Shown: positions 1-7,779 of the stretch, piece after piece | Layout of the letters: every line of letters begins with the position of its first letter | How positions within the stretch are numbered: position 1 is the first letter of the stretch | Source of the DNA: an uncultured Methylopila sp. | GTDB lineage: Bacteria > Pseudomonadota > Alphaproteobacteria > Rhizobiales > Methylopilaceae | Assembly: GCA_902168115.1 (NCBI GenBank) | Contig: CABHPB010000067.1 | Location: forward strand, 1-64,000 | Reading direction: 5' to 3' | Length of the DNA: 64,000 bases | Notes under the pieces: generated by a model | What the model was told of the DNA's origin: nothing | What the model saw: the letters and a program-made list of their open reading frames with translations, nothing else | Database searches by the model: none | Made by a program: the position numbers and the translations under genes

Positions 1-55
1 CGGCATACGAGATCATGCCTAGTCTCGTGGGCTCGGAGATGTGTATAAGAGACAG
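1..55 (+). other. Illumina Nextera i7 adapter (assembly contamination)
   Basis: These bases are not genomic. Bases 1-13 match the 3' end of the Illumina P7 primer, 14-21 (CATGCCTA) match an i7 index as I remember it for N706, 22-36 match the Nextera read-2 primer, and 37-55 are the 19-bp Tn5 mosaic end. The order and spacing are exactly those of a Nextera tagmentation adapter. The window therefore begins at an untrimmed contig end, and any reading frame starting here, such as one running from base 15 to 1511, is an artefact. Genomic sequence starts at about base 56. Confidence 0.97.
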
Positions 56-435
56 CATCCTGGAGCGCGCCCCCTCCACCATGGCTACCGCACCCCTCCC
101 CCGCTTCGCAGGGGAGGAGCAAGGGGCGGCGGCGCTCCTCCGGCTGGGGCCACCCTCCCCGCTCCTCATCCTGAGGAGCCTCGGGCGGCGAGCCCGAGGC
201 GTCTCGAAGGACGCGCTCGGCCGATGCAGGGCGGAAACGAACTGCGTGCTTCGAGACGCCCGCCGGGGGCGGGCTCCTCAGCATGAGGGAGGTGGAGGGT
301 GGAAGGAGAGGAACGCTGGCCGTGCGTGTTCGCCGGGCGTCGCTTGCATGGAGCGGGCGTTTCCGCGCCAGGCGGGGCCGCTAGCTGAGGGCCGGTCGGC
401 CGGAGACGGCCGCGCAAACCAGGAGGGCGCGGGAC
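56..435. other. Intergenic/contig-end region without a convincing gene
   Basis: There are 380 bases between the adapter and the aldo/keto reductase. No frame gives a recognisable protein. The stretch holds a palindromic intergenic repeat at 162-289, described separately, and the ribosome binding site AGGAGGG at 421-427 that serves the next gene. Confidence 0.6.
162..289. repeat. REP-like palindromic intergenic repeat, two inverted copies
   Basis: The left arm contains the hairpin CTCCTCA-TCC-TGAGGAG (162-178), then GCCTCGGGC (178-186) paired with GCCCGAGGC (192-200), then GTCTCGAAGGACG (201-213). The right arm, roughly 247-289, carries the same elements inverted and degenerate: TTCGAGACGCC, a GC-rich palindrome, then CTCCTCAGCATGAGG. 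From general knowledge, CATCCTGAGGAG...GTCTCGAAGGACG elements are dispersed in many Hyphomicrobiales genomes. Only this pair was noticed in the window. Confidence 0.6.
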
Positions 436-1407
436 ATGGAGTATGTGAAGTTCGGCCGCACGGGCCTCGACGTATCGCGCATCTGCCTCGGCTGCATGAC
501 CTATGGCGAGAGCGGCCGCGGGACCCATCCCTGGACGCTCGACGAGGACACCTCGCGGCCGCTGATCCGGCAGGCGCTCGAGGCCGGGATCAATTTTCTC
601 GACACCGCCAACGTCTATTCGCTCGGCTCGTCCGAAGAGATCGTCGGGCGGGCGATCAAGGATTTTTGCAAGCGCGACGAGATCGTGCTGGCCACAAAAG
701 TCTGCCAGCGCATGCGGCCCGGCCCGAACGGCGCGGGCCTGTCGCGCAAGGCGATTTTTTCCGAGCTCGACGCCAGCCTGAAGCGGCTCGGGACCGACTA
801 TGTCGACCTCTATCAGATCCACCGCTTCGACTACGGCACGCCGATCGAGGAGACGCTGGAGGCGCTGAACGACTGCGTGCGCGCTGGAAAGGTCCGCTAC
901 ATCGGCGCCTCGTCCATGTCGGCGTGGCGCTTCGCCAAGGCGCTCTACGTCTCCCGCGCGAACGGCTGGGCCGAGTTCGTCTCGATGCAGAACCACCTCA
1001 ACCTGATCTACCGCGAGGAGGAGCGCGAGATGCTTCCCCTGTGCGAGGAGGAAGGGGTGGCGGTGATCCCGTGGAGCCCGCTCGCCCGCGGAAGGTTGAC
1101 CCGCGACTGGGACGCGGGCAGCGCGCGGCAGGAGACCGACGAGTTCGGCAAGACGCTCTATCTCGACAGCGACCGGCAGGTGGCGGAGGCGGTGGCGAAG
1201 ATCGCGGCGGCGCGCGGCGTTCCGCGGGCGCAAGTCGCGCTTGCCTGGGTCGCGCAGAAGGACGTCGTCGCAGCGCCCATCATCGGGGCGTCGAAGCCGG
1301 GCCATATCGCGGACGCGGTCGCAGCGCTGGAGTTCGATCTGACGGCGGAGGAGATTTCCGCGCTCGAGGCGAGTTACGAGCCGCACGGCGTCGCGGGGTT
1401 CGTGTGA
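436..1407 (+). CDS. Aldo/keto reductase family oxidoreductase
   Basis: This 323-residue protein should be an NADPH-dependent TIM-barrel oxidoreductase that reduces aldehydes or ketones. The AKR catalytic tetrad can be read: Asp in FLDTANVY, Tyr in NVYSLGSSEE, Lys in LATKV and His in YQIHRFD. The C-terminal PIIGASKPGHI matches the nucleotide-phosphate loop of the family. Length is normal for the YajO/IolS-like branch. The ATG at 436 has AGGAGGG eight bases upstream. The gene stands alone and converges on the diguanylate cyclase, with only four bases between the two stop codons. The substrate cannot be predicted. Confidence 0.93.
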   Translation: MEYVKFGRTGLDVSRICLGCMTYGESGRGTHPWTLDEDTSRPLIRQALEAGINFLDTANVYSLGSSEEIVGRAIKDFCKRDEIVLATKVCQRMRPGPNGAGLSRKAIFSELDASLKRLGTDYVDLYQIHRFDYGTPIEETLEALNDCVRAGKVRYIGASSMSAWRFAKALYVSRANGWAEFVSMQNHLNLIYREEEREMLPLCEEEGVAVIPWSPLARGRLTRDWDAGSARQETDEFGKTLYLDSDRQVAEAVAKIAAARGVPRAQVALAWVAQKDVVAAPIIGASKPGHIADAVAALEFDLTAEEISALEASYEPHGVAGFV

Positions 1408-1411
1408 GGCT

Positions 1412-2947
1412 TCAGTCGTTCCCGACGAGGCGCACCCGCGCGGGACGCTGGGCGGGCGCCGCGATCGCGGCGGCGCGGGTCTGGTTGCGGCCGCCGGCCT
1501 TGGCCTCGTAGAGCGCGGCGTCGGCGAGGCGGTAGAACGCGTCGCGCTCGACCGGCGCGCCGGCGGGCAGGCTCGCCGATCCGACGCTGACCGCGATCGC
1601 GCCGGCGCCGATGCCGGCGCTCTCGACGGCAAGGCGCGCGACCTCGCCGTGGATCTTCTGGGCGATGCGGGCGGCGCCGGCGGCGTCGGTCTGGGGCAGG
1701 ACGACGACGAACTCCTCGCCGCCGACCCGCGCCACGAGGTCGCCCGGCCGGTGGACCGACCCGCCGAGCGCGCGGGCGAGGCCCTTCAGCACCTCGTCGC
1801 CGACGCTGTGGCCGTAGCGGTCGTTGATGCGCTTGAAGTGGTCGGCGTCGACCACCAGCAGCGACAGCGGCCGGCCGAAGCGCTGCGCCTCGCCGAAGAC
1901 CCGCGCGAACTCCTCCTCGAAGCAGCGGCGGTTCGGCAGCCCGGTGAGCGAGTCGGTGCGCGACAGGCGCGCGAGCTCGCCTTGCATGTCGGCGCCGCGC
2001 TTCAGCTCGCGCCCGAACAGCAGCGCGAGGCCCGCCGTGAGCGCGCAGAGGCTGAGCAGCACCAGACCGAGCGCGATCGCCCGTCCGCGCCACTGCGCCT
2101 CGACGTCGTCGGCGCCGAGCGCGACGTTCAGGACCAGCGGCAGGTCGCCGACCTTGGTGAAGGAGTAATAGCGCTCGACGCCGTCGCGCACGGAGGTCGC
2201 GACGAAGGCTCCGCCCGGCGCGGAAATGAAGCGCTCGAAATTGGCCGAGCCCGCGATGCTCGCGCCGATGTCGGCCTCCACGAACGGGTAGCGCATGAGG
2301 CGGACGCCGTCGGTCCGGTAGAGATTGACGGCGCCCTCGGGACCGAGGCCGATGCGGTCGAACAGGCGCTGGAAGTAGCTGAGCTTCAGGCTCGCCAGCG
2401 CGACGCCGCCGAAGGAGCCGTCCGGCCTGTCGATCCGGCGCGACAGCACCACGATCGGCGAGCCCGTGAGCCGTGAAACGAGCGGCTCGCTGATGGTGAG
2501 GCCGAGATTCGGACTGGCCTTGTGCGCCTTGAAGTAGCTGCGGTCGGCGTTGTTGAGCTTTCGCGGCGGGTAGCCGGCCGAGTCCTGCGTGACGTCGCCG
2601 TTCTCGTCGAGGACGAGCATGACGCCGATGTCGCGGGCGGTCGCCGCCCGGTCGAACAGGATGAGCTGGCGAAGCGACGGGTCTGCCGCCCGGACCGCCG
2701 GCATGCCGACGCCCTCGACGACGCGCGTCAGAGAGAGATCGATGATCTCGACGTTGCGCGCGATGTCGCGCTCGATCAGCTGCAGCAGGTTTTCGGAGGT
2801 CTGCCGCGCCTTTTCCCAGGCCTCGCGGCGCATCTCGACCAGCATCGCGCCCGAGACGGCGAGCATCAGGACCGGCGCGAGGACGGCGAGCGCCACCCAG
2901 GTGCGCGCCGATCGCGCCCAACGTTCCAGCCAGTTCGAACCGGCCAT
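1412..2947 (-). CDS. Membrane diguanylate cyclase with periplasmic Cache-like sensor domain
   Basis: This 511-residue protein should make cyclic di-GMP from two GTP. A first membrane helix (about 17-37) precedes a periplasmic region of about 240 residues resembling a double Cache sensor. A second helix lies near 283-305, followed by a C-terminal GGDEF domain. The active-site motif is GGEEF in VARVGGEEF. An RPGD inhibitory I-site sits five residues before it, so product inhibition is expected. The start has TGGAGAGA upstream. No partner gene lies beside it, so the ligand sensed is unknown. Part of its opposite strand is also open, which is a codon-bias shadow. Confidence 0.93.
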   Translation of the reverse strand: MAGSNWLERWARSARTWVALAVLAPVLMLAVSGAMLVEMRREAWEKARQTSENLLQLIERDIARNVEIIDLSLTRVVEGVGMPAVRAADPSLRQLILFDRAATARDIGVMLVLDENGDVTQDSAGYPPRKLNNADRSYFKAHKASPNLGLTISEPLVSRLTGSPIVVLSRRIDRPDGSFGGVALASLKLSYFQRLFDRIGLGPEGAVNLYRTDGVRLMRYPFVEADIGASIAGSANFERFISAPGGAFVATSVRDGVERYYSFTKVGDLPLVLNVALGADDVEAQWRGRAIALGLVLLSLCALTAGLALLFGRELKRGADMQGELARLSRTDSLTGLPNRRCFEEEFARVFGEAQRFGRPLSLLVVDADHFKRINDRYGHSVGDEVLKGLARALGGSVHRPGDLVARVGGEEFVVVLPQTDAAGAARIAQKIHGEVARLAVESAGIGAGAIAVSVGSASLPAGAPVERDAFYRLADAALYEAKAGGRNQTRAAAIAAPAQRPARVRLVGND

Positions 2948-3062
2948 GCGCGTTTCTCTCCAGAGCCTGCAGCTCGATGGATAGCGCGCGATTGACTTAA
3001 GGCTCGTTTCGACGCGGCGGAAAGCCGTCGTTCCTGCCGATGTGGTTATTGCAGCATGAACG

Positions 3063-3092
3063 AAAACCGCCGCCGGAGGGCCCGGCGGCGGC
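3063..3092 (-). terminator. Rho-independent terminator after the 47-residue protein
   Basis: A perfect 10-bp stem CCGCCGCCGG/CCGGCGGCGG with a 5-base loop lies at 3067-3091. Read on the minus strand it is followed by TTTT (3066-3063). It lies just beyond the stop codon of the small gene at 3108 and supports that gene as a real transcription unit. Confidence 0.75.
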
Positions 3093-3107
3093 GCGATTAC
3101 TCAGGGC

Positions 3108-3251
3108 TCAGAGGCCGAAGGGATAGTCGCGGTGGGCGCGATGAAGGGCGCGGCCCTGCTCTTCGAAGAAAGCGGAGAACTCGCGGGCGAAGCCCGAGAA
3201 AAAGCCGGAGAGCGAGAAGGAAGAGACGGCGTTCAGGACGGCGGTGGTCAT
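3108..3251 (-). CDS. Small hypothetical protein (47 aa)
   Basis: The predicted protein starts MTTAVLNAVSSFSLSGFF and ends in RAHRDYPFGL. It is a short amphipathic peptide with several Phe residues and a basic C-terminus. I do not recognise a family for certain; size and layout recall the short DUF1127-like proteins of alphaproteobacteria, but the key Arg-rich motif is not clear. Support comes from a weak Shine-Dalgarno (AGGG nine bases before the ATG) and a good terminator straight after the stop codon. An upstream in-frame ATG at 3362 would give 84 residues but lacks a ribosome binding site. Confidence 0.5.
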   Translation of the reverse strand: MTTAVLNAVSSFSLSGFFSGFAREFSAFFEEQGRALHRAHRDYPFGL

Positions 3252-3654
3252 GGGAGGAACCCTGGTCTTGAGTGCGGGCGTCGCGCCCGGTGTTTCGATG
3301 GATGGTATTTGGCATGCCAGAGCCATTCCGAGAACGCATGAGACGGCATGACTGTCATGCAATGGTAGAATGGGTGTTGGCTGGCGGGTTCTGGTCGGCG
3401 TTTGGCGGCGCGCAGCGGAACGAAAGCCGTGCTGGGAAGTTTTCCCTCAGCTTCCGGCGTCGGAAGCGACCCTGCGTTCGTCCTTGCCGCGGCCCTCTCC
3501 CTCTTAGCCGCTGAGGGGACAAGTCCTTCCCCGATGAACTCATGGGCGCGCTTGCGCCCATTTTTTTGCGCGTCGTATATCGCGCGCGTCCTCGTCTCGC
3601 TTCGGCCCAATTCCGGGATAGGTTGTTCACGACGCCGCGACGGAGCCGCACCGC
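3252..3654. other. 403-base intergenic region, no convincing protein gene
   Basis: Frames here (for example 3272-3514 on the plus strand) give low-complexity Arg-rich translations unlike any family. The region holds the promoter side of the small minus-strand gene and a strong plus-strand terminator at 3542-3567 with no protein gene before it. The end of the region contains GGAG at 3642-3645, the likely ribosome binding site of the deacetylase. Confidence 0.5.
3542..3567 (+). terminator. Orphan Rho-independent terminator (possible sRNA 3' end or leader attenuator)
   Basis: A perfect 8-bp stem ATGGGCGC/GCGCCCAT with a GCTT tetraloop (3542-3561) is followed by a run of seven T (3561-3567) on the plus strand. 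No plus-strand protein gene ends before it; the nearest upstream plus-strand gene ends at 1407. The deacetylase starts 88 bases downstream. It could be the 3' end of a small RNA starting around 3350-3450, or an attenuator in the deacetylase leader. Confidence 0.65.
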
Positions 3655-4731
3655 GTGAACCGATTTGTCCTGATGGCCGCCGGCCTCGCGGCGCTGTTCG
3701 CTCAGAGCGTGGCCGCGGCGCAGTTCGAGCCGAAACTCAGCTTCAAGCCGAAGCCCGGCGAGCGCGCCGTGGCGCTGACCTTCGACGCCTGCTCGGGCGC
3801 GTTCGACGACCGGATCTTCGAAGCGCTGATGCAGGGCGAGGTGAAGGCGACAATCTTCGTCACCGACCGCTGGATCCGCCACAACCCCGGCAACCTCAAG
3901 CTGCTCGAATCCCGCCCCGACCTGTTCCAGATCGAGAACCACGGCGCCAACCACGTGCCGCCCGTCACCGACGCGCTCGAGGTCTTCGGCATCCGCTCCG
4001 CCGGAACGATCGAGGCGGTGAAGGCTGAGGTCGAGGGCGGCTCGCGCTCGATCCAGGCGGCCACCGGCCGCCGGCCGGTCTGGTATCGCGGCGCGACCGC
4101 CCGCTACAGCACTGATGCGATGAAGGCGATCGCGGACCTCAAGTTCCGCATCGCCGGCTACTCTCTCAACGCCGACAAGGGCGCCTCGCTGCCCGCGGGC
4201 GTCGTGCAGCGCCGCGTCCAGCAGGCGAAGCCTGGCGACGTCCTCATCGCGCACATCAACCAGCCGCACCGGTCCTCGGGGGCAGGCGTCGCGGCGGGAA
4301 TCCGGGCGCTGAAGGCCGGCGGATGGAGCTTCGTCAAGCTCGAGGACGTCGAGCCTATCGAGGACAACCGACGACCGCTCATCGTGGAGCCGCACGAGAC
4401 GACGGACCAGCCTGACGCCATGTCGGCGACGCCAAGGAAGCCGGCTGTTCCAGCCCGAAAGCCGGGAGACGAGCTGAAAGCGGCTCCGGCGATCGATCCG
4501 GCGCCGCCCGCCGACGCCGGCGCGAAGGCTGCGCCGCCCGCGGCCGAGGCTCCCGCATCGCCGCCGGCGGCGCCTCAGGAGGAGGTCGAGGTCCGCCCCA
4601 GCATGCAGATCAAGCCGCGACCGGGCGGCGCGTTCCAGCCCGCGCCCGGCGCCGCCTGGCCGGGGCAAATCTCCGCCCCGAAAGCGCCCTCGCCCGCGCC
4701 GCCGCCGGCGGAGCCGCGCGTCAATCCTTGA
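3655..4731 (+). CDS. Secreted polysaccharide deacetylase family protein
   Basis: The first 22 residues form a signal peptide ending near VAAAQ. The NodB-like domain follows: TFDACSGAFDD carries the catalytic/metal Asp, and ENHGANHVPP matches the metal-binding H-x3-H motif. Family members remove N-acetyl groups from polysaccharides such as peptidoglycan, chitin-like polymers or exopolysaccharide. Residues from about 245 to the end are a Pro/Ala-rich, low-complexity tail, so the enzyme may reach into or cross the cell wall. The GTG at 3655 is the likely start, with GGAG nine bases before it. Its 3' end overlaps the convergent PAN gene by 11 bases. Confidence 0.88.
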   Translation: MNRFVLMAAGLAALFAQSVAAAQFEPKLSFKPKPGERAVALTFDACSGAFDDRIFEALMQGEVKATIFVTDRWIRHNPGNLKLLESRPDLFQIENHGANHVPPVTDALEVFGIRSAGTIEAVKAEVEGGSRSIQAATGRRPVWYRGATARYSTDAMKAIADLKFRIAGYSLNADKGASLPAGVVQRRVQQAKPGDVLIAHINQPHRSSGAGVAAGIRALKAGGWSFVKLEDVEPIEDNRRPLIVEPHETTDQPDAMSATPRKPAVPARKPGDELKAAPAIDPAPPADAGAKAAPPAAEAPASPPAAPQEEVEVRPSMQIKPRPGGAFQPAPGAAWPGQISAPKAPSPAPPPAEPRVNP

Positions 4732-5632
4732 CGCCGCTGATCGCGCCCGAGAACGTGGCGGCGCGGCGGAACGAGCTCTTCAGGATGCAGGCGCGCTTGC
4801 CGATGTTGAAGGTGAAGGCGCGGCAGCGCCGGTCCGCCTCGCACGAGGCCTTACAGGACCGGAAGTTCGCGTCCCAGTCGATGGAATAATCCGCCCGGCT
4901 GTCGCCGTAGTTCTCGAGATCGACATCGTTCAGGGTCGCCCGGATGCGCTCGACCGCCTCGTAAGCCGCGCTCTGGCCGCCGCCGGCGTGATCGAGATCG
5001 GCCTCGGCCCGGGAGCCGCGTTTCACCCCCGAAACGACGTTGCGGAACACGAGCGTCCGCGCGATCCCGCTCTTCAGGAAGCAGACCCGCTTGCCGACAT
5101 TGTAAGTGAAGGCCTGGCAGCGCTGGTCACCCGCGCAGCGCGACATGCAGGTCGCCTGGTCGACGTCGCGGATCTCGTCGAAGTCGAGCTCCGGAAAGTC
5201 GGTGTCGAAGCGAATGCGGAACCCGTCGCGCGGATCCTGTGCGGCCGGCGCAAAGATGGGAGGCTGCTGCGGCGGAGCATAGGCTGGCGGCGACGGCGGA
5301 GGGGTCGGCGGCGGCTGGTTCTGCGCCGCCTCCTCGCGCTGGAGAGCGGCGAAGCGCTCGCGCCACTGCGGCGTCAGCGGGCTGGACGGATAGCGCCGCA
5401 TGATGTCGGCGACCATCTTCGAGTTGGCGTTGTCCTTGATGTAGGACCACTCGATCTCGGCCCGGTCCGGGGTGGGCGCCTGCGGCGGCAGACCGAGCTC
5501 GCTCTTGGCCGCCTCCGGCGGTCCGGCGAGGTAGTATTCCTTGCCGATCATCTGGTCGTAGAGCGCCGGCGTCTGCTCGTGGCCGACCTTCTCCGCGAGC
5601 GAGACGACCTCGTTGCGGATGGTGCGCGCCAT
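4721..5632 (-). CDS. PAN-domain C-terminal part of a split caspase-like protein
   Basis: This 303-residue frame continues, in the same reading frame, the caspase-fold gene at 5654-6319; one TAG codon separates them. Residues about 1-75 look like the end of the caspase region plus a linker. A Pro-rich stretch follows (about 105-135), then two PAN/apple-type domains (about 137-210 and 225-303). Each has paired Cys residues (CMSRC..CQAFTYN..CFLK and CKASC..CRAFTFN..CILK), typical of extracellular protein- or glycan-binding modules. The ATG at 5632 has no strong ribosome binding site, so it may not be translated on its own. The gene end overlaps the deacetylase by 11 bases. Confidence 0.75.
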   Translation of the reverse strand: MARTIRNEVVSLAEKVGHEQTPALYDQMIGKEYYLAGPPEAAKSELGLPPQAPTPDRAEIEWSYIKDNANSKMVADIMRRYPSSPLTPQWRERFAALQREEAAQNQPPPTPPPSPPAYAPPQQPPIFAPAAQDPRDGFRIRFDTDFPELDFDEIRDVDQATCMSRCAGDQRCQAFTYNVGKRVCFLKSGIARTLVFRNVVSGVKRGSRAEADLDHAGGGQSAAYEAVERIRATLNDVDLENYGDSRADYSIDWDANFRSCKASCEADRRCRAFTFNIGKRACILKSSFRRAATFSGAISGVKD

Positions 5633-5653
5633 CTCGCTGACGGATAGCCCCGG

Positions 5654-6319
5654 CTACGTCATCCTGTCGATCAGGACGCGGGTGAAGACCGAGTTCTGCG
5701 CCTTGTCGTCGTCGCCCAGCCGGTCGAGCGCAGCCTCGCCTGCGCCCGCCGAATAGAGCGCGATGGTCCCGCGCGGCGGGCTCGTCACGGCGAGGCCACG
5801 CGTGTTCCCGAGCGACCGCTTGTCGGCGCTCGCCAGCGGATTGTCGCGGCAGGCGTCGAACACCAGCATGACCACCGAGGCGCCGCTGCCCTTGAGCTGC
5901 TTCATGATCATCTGCTCGCCGATCGCCTGACCGGCGATGCGGTCCTCCTCCGCCCGGCCGGTTGCGCGCGGCATGGGCACGTCGGAGGGCAGGAAGTAGT
6001 TGGCGCCGTCGAACGACACGCCATGCCCGGCGTAGAAAAAGAAGGCGGTGTCGCCGGCCTTGAGGCGCGCCGCGAGGTCGAACAACCGGTCGACAAAGGC
6101 GCCGCGCGTCGGGTTTTCCGCCGTCAGCACCTCGAAACCGAGGCTCTGCAGCGCGCCCGCGACGGCCTTGGAGTCATTGACCGCGTTCTTCAGCTGCCGC
6201 TCGGCGCCGAGTTGAGGGTAGCTGTCGATGCCGACGACCAGCGCGACCCGACGCTCGGCGTGGGCCGGGGCGAGGGTCGCGACCAGAAGCGCGAAGACGA
6301 GGCCGATGAGACGCATCAT
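5654..6319 (-). CDS. Secreted caspase-fold (peptidase C14) protein, prematurely terminated
   Basis: The N-terminus has a signal peptide (MMRLIGLVFALLVATLAPAHA), then a p20 caspase fold starting RRVALVVGIDSY. The catalytic dyad is visible: His in FFYAGHGVSF and Cys in VFDACRDNPL. Family members cut after Arg/Lys or Asp; the protein should act in the periplasm. The frame ends at a TAG (5654-5656), but the same frame runs on to 4721 through PGLSVSEMART and two PAN domains, so the ancestral protein had about 530 residues. Either this is a recent nonsense mutation or a sequence error, or the two halves are made separately. Judged on homologous architecture, the first two are more likely. Confidence 0.82.
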   Translation of the reverse strand: MMRLIGLVFALLVATLAPAHAERRVALVVGIDSYPQLGAERQLKNAVNDSKAVAGALQSLGFEVLTAENPTRGAFVDRLFDLAARLKAGDTAFFFYAGHGVSFDGANYFLPSDVPMPRATGRAEEDRIAGQAIGEQMIMKQLKGSGASVVMLVFDACRDNPLASADKRSLGNTRGLAVTSPPRGTIALYSAGAGEAALDRLGDDDKAQNSVFTRVLIDRMT

Positions 6320-6449
6320 GGGGCGTGGTGGTCCCTTTAAGCCTCAATACGTCGCGCCGGCGGCTCCGAAGGTTCGAGGATTTTTGGACCGGAACCGGCG
6401 GCCGCCGCAAGCCATGCGTGCGGCCGCCGGTCGCGAAGCGGACTTCCAG

Positions 6450-7700
6450 TCAGGCGCGCGCTTCCCTTTGCAGGAGCGCGACGAGGATCGCCGACACGAG
6501 GATGCCGATCGACAGCCACAGGCCCGCGGCGAGTCCGTGGGGTCCGTCCGACACGATCCCGCTCAGCACCGGGCCGACGATCTGGCCGATACCGAAGGCG
6601 ACAGTCAGCGTCCCGATCGCGGTCGTCCACGCCTCCGGCGGGAAGATGCGGCGCGCGAGCGTGGTGACCGCCGTCACCGCCGCCAGCCCGGAGGCGCCGA
6701 ACAGCAGGGCCGAGGCGTAGGCGCCCGGCCGGGTCGGCTCCAGCAATACGAGCAGCACGCCCGTCGTCATGACGGCGCTCGTGGCGACCAGTCCGAACCC
6801 GCCCCGCAGCCGTCCGAGGATCGGCCCCCAGACGAAGGTGAAGGCGACGATGGACATGCCGAGCACCGTCCAGAACGCCGAGACCTCGAACGGGGTGAAG
6901 CCGAGTTCGATCCTCAGATGCGCGATCACGAAGGTGGCGTAGGCGATATAGCCGGCGCCGAGCAGGCCGTAGGCGATCATCTCGAACAGGATCGGACGCA
7001 GGGCGAAGGCGCCTTTCGAGCCTCTCGGCCGCGCCGGCGGCTCGGGGACGCGCCGTATCGCGGGCGCCGCGAGCAGGGTGGCGATCGCCGACAGCAGACC
7101 GAGCGCGATCCATCCGCCGCGCCAGCCGCCCTCCGTGACAAGCGGTGGAACGACGAGAGCCGACAGTGCCACCCCGGCGCCAACGCCCGCGACGTAGACG
7201 CCGAGCACGGTCGGCGCGCGCGCCGCCCCGCCTCCCGCACCGGCGGCCGCGGCGAGCGCGCCGCCGACGACGAAGGCTATGCCGCTTGCGAGACCGGTGA
7301 AGATCCGGAGCGTTCCTTGCGTCCACCAGCCCGAGGGCAGCGCCGTCGCCGCGATCGAGAGGGCCGCCGCGGCGAGCGCCCAGGCGAACGTCCGGCGCGC
7401 GCCGAAACGCTCGACGAGCCGCGCGGCGATGATGGCGCCGCCGAGATAGCCGATCGCGTTGGCCGTCCCCATCGCGCCGGCGTCGGCGTAGGACCAACCG
7501 AGATCGTCGCGCATGGCCGGCAGCACCAGCGCATAGGCGAAGCGGCCAAAACCCTGCGCCACCGCCGGCGCCATCGCGAGGCCTGCGACGACCCACAGAG
7601 ACGTCATCGCCTCGATCGCTGCGGGGCGCACGGCGGCCGGGGCGCAGTCATGGATTTCGGTCACGCCGGCGGCCTGAACGGCGGGTTGGAGGGTCGGCAT
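6450..7700 (-). CDS. YbfB/YjiJ family MFS transporter
   Basis: This 416-residue protein has about 12 membrane helices and the family-typical opening GFGRFAYALVLPAMRDDLGWSY with an MGTANAIGYLGG motif. Such transporters are poorly characterised exporters of the major facilitator superfamily. The ATG at 7700 has GGGAG eight bases upstream. It follows a TetR gene on the same strand, and both promoters carry the same ATACGRYCGTAT-like palindrome, so it is very probably the TetR target. The substrate is unknown. Confidence 0.88.
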   Translation of the reverse strand: MPTLQPAVQAAGVTEIHDCAPAAVRPAAIEAMTSLWVVAGLAMAPAVAQGFGRFAYALVLPAMRDDLGWSYADAGAMGTANAIGYLGGAIIAARLVERFGARRTFAWALAAAALSIAATALPSGWWTQGTLRIFTGLASGIAFVVGGALAAAAGAGGGAARAPTVLGVYVAGVGAGVALSALVVPPLVTEGGWRGGWIALGLLSAIATLLAAPAIRRVPEPPARPRGSKGAFALRPILFEMIAYGLLGAGYIAYATFVIAHLRIELGFTPFEVSAFWTVLGMSIVAFTFVWGPILGRLRGGFGLVATSAVMTTGVLLVLLEPTRPGAYASALLFGASGLAAVTAVTTLARRIFPPEAWTTAIGTLTVAFGIGQIVGPVLSGIVSDGPHGLAAGLWLSIGILVSAILVALLQREARA

Positions 7701-7720
7701 CGCACGCTCCCATAATTAAA

Positions 7721-7737
7721 TACGTACGACCGTATAT
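7721..7737. promoter_or_regulatory. TetR operator in the MFS promoter
   Basis: TACGTACGACCGTATAT contains the near-palindrome GTACGACCGTAT, 20 bases before the MFS start codon. An almost identical element lies just before the TetR gene (8425-8442). Outside it both promoters also share TTGGAAGC at the same side (7743-7750 and 8445-8452 on the plus strand), likely part of a common -35 region, so the operator would lie between -35 and -10. Confidence 0.7.
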
Positions 7738-7779
7738 AATTATTGGAAGCCGCTGTCCAGCCGCCCGTGACGACGGGCC

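Noticed and set aside
15-1511. Long plus-strand frame of 498 residues starting in the adapter
   Set aside because: It starts within adapter sequence, is Arg-rich, and overlaps the well-supported aldo/keto reductase in another frame.
1374-2921. 515-residue frame on the minus strand over the diguanylate cyclase
   Set aside because: Arg/Gly/Ala-rich shadow of the GGDEF gene with no domain; typical of high-GC antisense or alternate frames.
3417-3445. GGAAC at 3418 as a stress promoter
   Set aside because: Neither 16- nor 17-base spacing gives CGTT downstream.
3272-3514. 80-residue plus-strand frame before the orphan terminator
   Set aside because: No ribosome binding site, no family features and Arg-rich C-terminus; the terminator fits a non-coding RNA at least as well.
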